DNA of 8,042 nucleotides from Candidatus Cloacimonadota bacterium (lineage in GTDB: Bacteria; Cloacimonadota; Cloacimonadia; Cloacimonadales; TCS61): positions 1 through 8,042 of the forward strand of contig DAOVQH010000100.1 in NCBI GenBank assembly GCA_030628755.1. Direction: 5' to 3'. A program made the translations under genes and the position numbers. Below, piece after piece: positions 5,827 through 8,042 of the stretch (positions are counted from its first letter, which is position 1; every line of letters starts with the position of its first letter). Under the pieces are notes generated by a model. The model was not told the origin of the DNA and did no database searches. It was given only the letters and a program-made list of their open reading frames with translations.

Positions 5827-7497
5827 TTAAATTCTAAACTTAATACATTCCTTCTTATTATTAATTTTTAAAATAACAGCAATATCAAAATCTTTAAAAT
5901 ATTGTTTTTTAAACTTCTTTGACGAGGGAATAAAAAACACAGCTTTTTTTAGGTCTGAAAGAGAAAAATAATAATTGTTAAAATGAATTTGTCCTTCTCT
6001 TGATTCTTGTTTTAAATATTCAAATCCCTCTTTTTTAGCTTTTTTCAAAAATTCGTTTTGAAGAAATTCAGGATAAAAATGAGCATTTGTAATATAGCAC
6101 CAATCCCAACGAAGACAATCCAGGAAATAATTATATTCATCAGAGAAGTTATTTTTTATGAAATCAATTAAGATCTGTGCATTCTTCTGCCAGTCTTTTG
6201 TTGTAGAAGTGTATTCTTGTGATTCTAAGAAAAGTGAAAAGTTTAGATAGAAATCAAACGGATATTCAAATTGTTTTGTTATATTCTCAAGTGTAGTTTT
6301 GAATTTTCCTGAATTATAATAGAAGTTTAAAAGTTTCTCAATATCCTGGATTTGTACAAGTTCTTCATAAGATAACCATTTAGTTTCTAAAACCTGGTAT
6401 GGACTGGTTTCTAAAGTTTTTATCCCATATTCATCTATTCTTTCTGAAATTTCTGTACCTGGAAGGACCTTTAAAAAACCTAACTGGAAATAATCAGGAT
6501 AAAGAGAATAAATTTCATTAAAAGACGTTTTTAGACTTGAAAAATCTTCGTAAGGTAAACCCACTATTAAATCTACATGAACATGGATATTCTTTTGATT
6601 AATTATTCGCATAATTTTGTGCTTTGAAATTTGCCATTCATCAGGACGATGAATTTCTTTCAAGGTTGTAGGATTGGTGGATTGAATACCGATTTCAAAT
6701 TGAAACAAATCTTTGGGACAATCTACCAGAATCTCGAAATCTTCTTCTTCCAAAAGAGATGGAAATACTTCAAAATGAAATTTTATATCTGGATGCATAT
6801 CAATTAAAAATTTCCATATCTTTCTGGCAAATTCTTGATTTGCATTGAATGTCCTATCAACAAATTTAATTATCCTGGGTTTCTTATCAATTAGAAAAAG
6901 AAGTTCTTTTTTAACTGTTTCAAAATCCTTGAATTCGAAAGGTTGATCAAGTCGTGAAGATAGACAATAACTGCATTTATAAGGACATCCACGACTGCTT
7001 TCATAATAAACGTATTTTTTATTTAATTCAGGAAAATCTTCATCAATATAGGGAAAGGTAATTTTTGAAAAGTGAGGATTATTAACTTGAATGATCTTCT
7101 TTTGTAGATTCAAATCATTTTCCAGAATATGATACATCCCGGCTTCACCAGCACCTGAAACTATAAAATCGATACTTGAGTAATTTTCTAACCATTTCTC
7201 TGCATTATAGCTAACTTCAGGACCACCGAGAATGATTTTACTATTGGGAAGAACTTTTTTTATTTCCGGAAGTAAGATTTTGACTATCTCAGTATTCCAA
7301 ATATACACTGAAAATGAGATTATATCCGGATTTTCGCTATGTATAGCTGAAAGAATATTCAGCAAATTCTGATTAATGGAAAATTCTAAAATGATTGTTT
7401 TATAATGTAAATCCTTAACGAAATTTCTGAGGTATCTGATTGCCAGGTTTGAATGAGTATATCTTGCATTAATGCCAACAAAAAGCAGTTTCTTCAT
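5827..7497 (-). CDS. B12-binding radical SAM protein (DUF4080 type)
   Basis: 556 residues. The N-terminal third is a cobalamin-binding Rossmann-like domain (about 1-130) with NARYTHSNLAIRYL at 10-23 and LGGPEVSY at 90-97. The radical SAM core follows with the iron-sulfur motif C171-PYK-C175-SY-C178, then the DRTFN motif (214-218), FEIGIQS (267-273) and VDLIVGLPYE (308-317). The C-terminal part (about 370-556), including LRWDWC at 462-467, matches what I know as DUF4080. Such enzymes use a [4Fe-4S] cluster, S-adenosylmethionine and probably cobalamin; the substrate of this subgroup is unknown, so no reaction is assigned. I chose the ATG at 7497, preceded by AGGA ten bases upstream, because MKKLLFVGINARY is the natural family start. 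A frame extending to 7575 only translates a repeat. The nucleotidyltransferase ends 91 bases upstream on the same strand; co-transcription is possible. Confidence 0.9.
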   Translation of the reverse strand: MKKLLFVGINARYTHSNLAIRYLRNFVKDLHYKTIILEFSINQNLLNILSAIHSENPDIISFSVYIWNTEIVKILLPEIKKVLPNSKIILGGPEVSYNAEKWLENYSSIDFIVSGAGEAGMYHILENDLNLQKKIIQVNNPHFSKITFPYIDEDFPELNKKYVYYESSRGCPYKCSYCLSSRLDQPFEFKDFETVKKELLFLIDKKPRIIKFVDRTFNANQEFARKIWKFLIDMHPDIKFHFEVFPSLLEEEDFEILVDCPKDLFQFEIGIQSTNPTTLKEIHRPDEWQISKHKIMRIINQKNIHVHVDLIVGLPYEDFSSLKTSFNEIYSLYPDYFQLGFLKVLPGTEISERIDEYGIKTLETSPYQVLETKWLSYEELVQIQDIEKLLNFYYNSGKFKTTLENITKQFEYPFDFYLNFSLFLESQEYTSTTKDWQKNAQILIDFIKNNFSDEYNYFLDCLRWDWCYITNAHFYPEFLQNEFLKKAKKEGFEYLKQESREGQIHFNNYYFSLSDLKKAVFFIPSSKKFKKQYFKDFDIAVILKINNKKECIKFRI

Positions 7498-7546
7498 CTT
7501 AGAAAAATCCTGAATTAAAACGAGAACATCTCCATATTTATATTTT

Positions 7547-7623
7547 TTAGCCGCTAAGAACGCGAAGAAACACAAAGTATATTGCTATTTATCTTCGTGC
7601 TTCTTTGTGAGCTTCGTGGCTAA
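7547..7623. repeat. 31-base imperfect inverted repeat built of ~10-base subunits
   Basis: The left arm (7547-7577) and the reverse complement of the right arm (7593-7623) agree at 23 of 31 positions and begin identically with TTAGCC. Each arm holds three subunits of the form C-R-C-N-AAG at 9-10-base spacing (left: CGCTAAG, CGCGAAG, CACAAAG; right, reversed: CACGAAG, CACAAAG, CACGAAG). A 15-base loop separates the arms. The right arm overlaps the 3' end of the nucleotidyltransferase gene. The appearance is that of a dispersed intergenic repeat that could fold in mRNA. Confidence 0.72.
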
Positions 7624-8041
7624 TCATCTTTTTAGCTTTTTCCAGGTCCTCAGGGAAATCGATCTCAATACATGGAATGCCATTTGTTGGAACGGCTTTC
7701 AGAACCACATCCTTTGCCAGAAGGTTAACAGCATATTCAAAGTAATTATTTGATTGCCCAGTATCTACTCCGAATTGTAAATACTCTGCAAATTTTTGAA
7801 GGACGTCTTTTTTAAATTTTCCGATTCCAATAAATTCACCGGCACATTTTGCAACATCCAGATCTTTCCCGATTTCCAGTATTCTCGAATTTTCATCGAT
7901 AATCATTTTTACTTCTTCATGAAAGCAGGGTTTTGTTTCCAATAGCAGTTCAGAATGATCGGATTTATTTACAATTTTCTCTAATAAGTTTTTCTGAAAA
8001 AGTACATCAGCATTGAAATAAATAAAATCCTCATTAAAATA
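7589..8041 (-). CDS. Nucleotidyltransferase (sugar-phosphate or phosphocholine type), C-terminal part
   Basis: The last 150 residues are present; the frame stays open to the right edge, so the true start is outside the window and a TTG at 7942 is only an internal leucine. The fragment begins YFNEDFIYFNADVLF, whose NADVLF (10-15) is the metal-binding aspartate motif of nucleotidyltransferases that join NTP to a sugar phosphate or phosphocholine. Later come GEFIGIGKF (68-76), a strand typical of the LicC-like group, NNYFEYAVNLL (98-108), and EIDFPEDLEKAKKMI (126-140), the usual end of the family with a second metal-ligand aspartate. The substrate cannot be told without the N-terminal nucleotide-binding loop. 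The last ten residues, SHEAHKEARR, are encoded by the arm of an inverted repeat and look like an accidental extension. Activated sugars or choline headgroups for surface polymers are a likely use. Confidence 0.82.
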   Translation of the reverse strand, partial: YFNEDFIYFNADVLFQKNLLEKIVNKSDHSELLLETKPCFHEEVKMIIDENSRILEIGKDLDVAKCAGEFIGIGKFKKDVLQKFAEYLQFGVDTGQSNNYFEYAVNLLAKDVVLKAVPTNGIPCIEIDFPEDLEKAKKMISHEAHKEARR

Positions 8042-8042
8042 A

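Noticed and set aside
7498..7575. 26-residue N-terminal extension of the radical SAM protein
   Set aside because: Its beginning is translated from the dispersed inverted repeat, and the family start MKKLLFVGINARY is at 7497.
7940..7942. TTG as the start of a 117-residue protein
   Set aside because: The frame continues upstream to the window edge and includes the NADVLF nucleotidyltransferase motif, so this codon is an internal leucine.

Overview
The window looks like a piece of an AT-rich, diderm bacterium of the Fibrobacteres-Chlorobi-Bacteroidetes superphylum. Candidatus Cloacimonadota or a close relative is the best guess. The reasons are a large secreted protein ending in a YPNPFNP-type C-terminal sorting domain (type IX secretion style), a beta-barrel-like outer-membrane protein, low GC, and many dispersed palindromic repeats between genes. 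The lineage is inferred from style, not from a marker gene.

Left part (1-2898, + strand): three tightly packed genes. The first lacks its 5' end and matches the 'poly-gamma-glutamate system protein' family (PgsW-type), which normally sits with the PgsB/CapB and PgsC/CapC synthase genes. Six bases later comes a lysine-rich exported protein with an apparent internal duplication. It overlaps by ATGA with an exported, barrel-like protein that probably sits in the outer membrane. The layout suggests the tail of a poly-gamma-glutamate (or related polyanion) operon adapted to a two-membrane envelope: inner-membrane component, periplasmic protein, outer-membrane protein.

Middle (2899-5681): an intergenic region of about 410 bases begins with nested palindromes and a degenerate 82-base tandem repeat. 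It continues as featureless AT-rich DNA and ends in a good sigma-70-like promoter and ribosome binding site. These drive a 774-residue secreted protein with a signal peptide, two Ig-like repeats, an Fn3-like domain and a C-terminal FlgD-like/T9SS sorting domain. A strong intrinsic terminator follows.

Convergent gap (5682-5826): three more perfect or near-perfect hairpins. One is a second copy of the TTCCCAA...TTGGGAA palindrome seen at 2987-3020, and every stem difference between the two copies is compensated.

Right part (5827-8042, - strand): a sugar-phosphate or phosphocholine nucleotidyltransferase, cut by the window edge, lies upstream of a cobalamin-binding radical SAM protein of the DUF4080 type. 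A 31-base inverted repeat lies between them. One arm encodes the last ten residues of the nucleotidyltransferase and the other creates a false N-terminal extension of the radical SAM gene.
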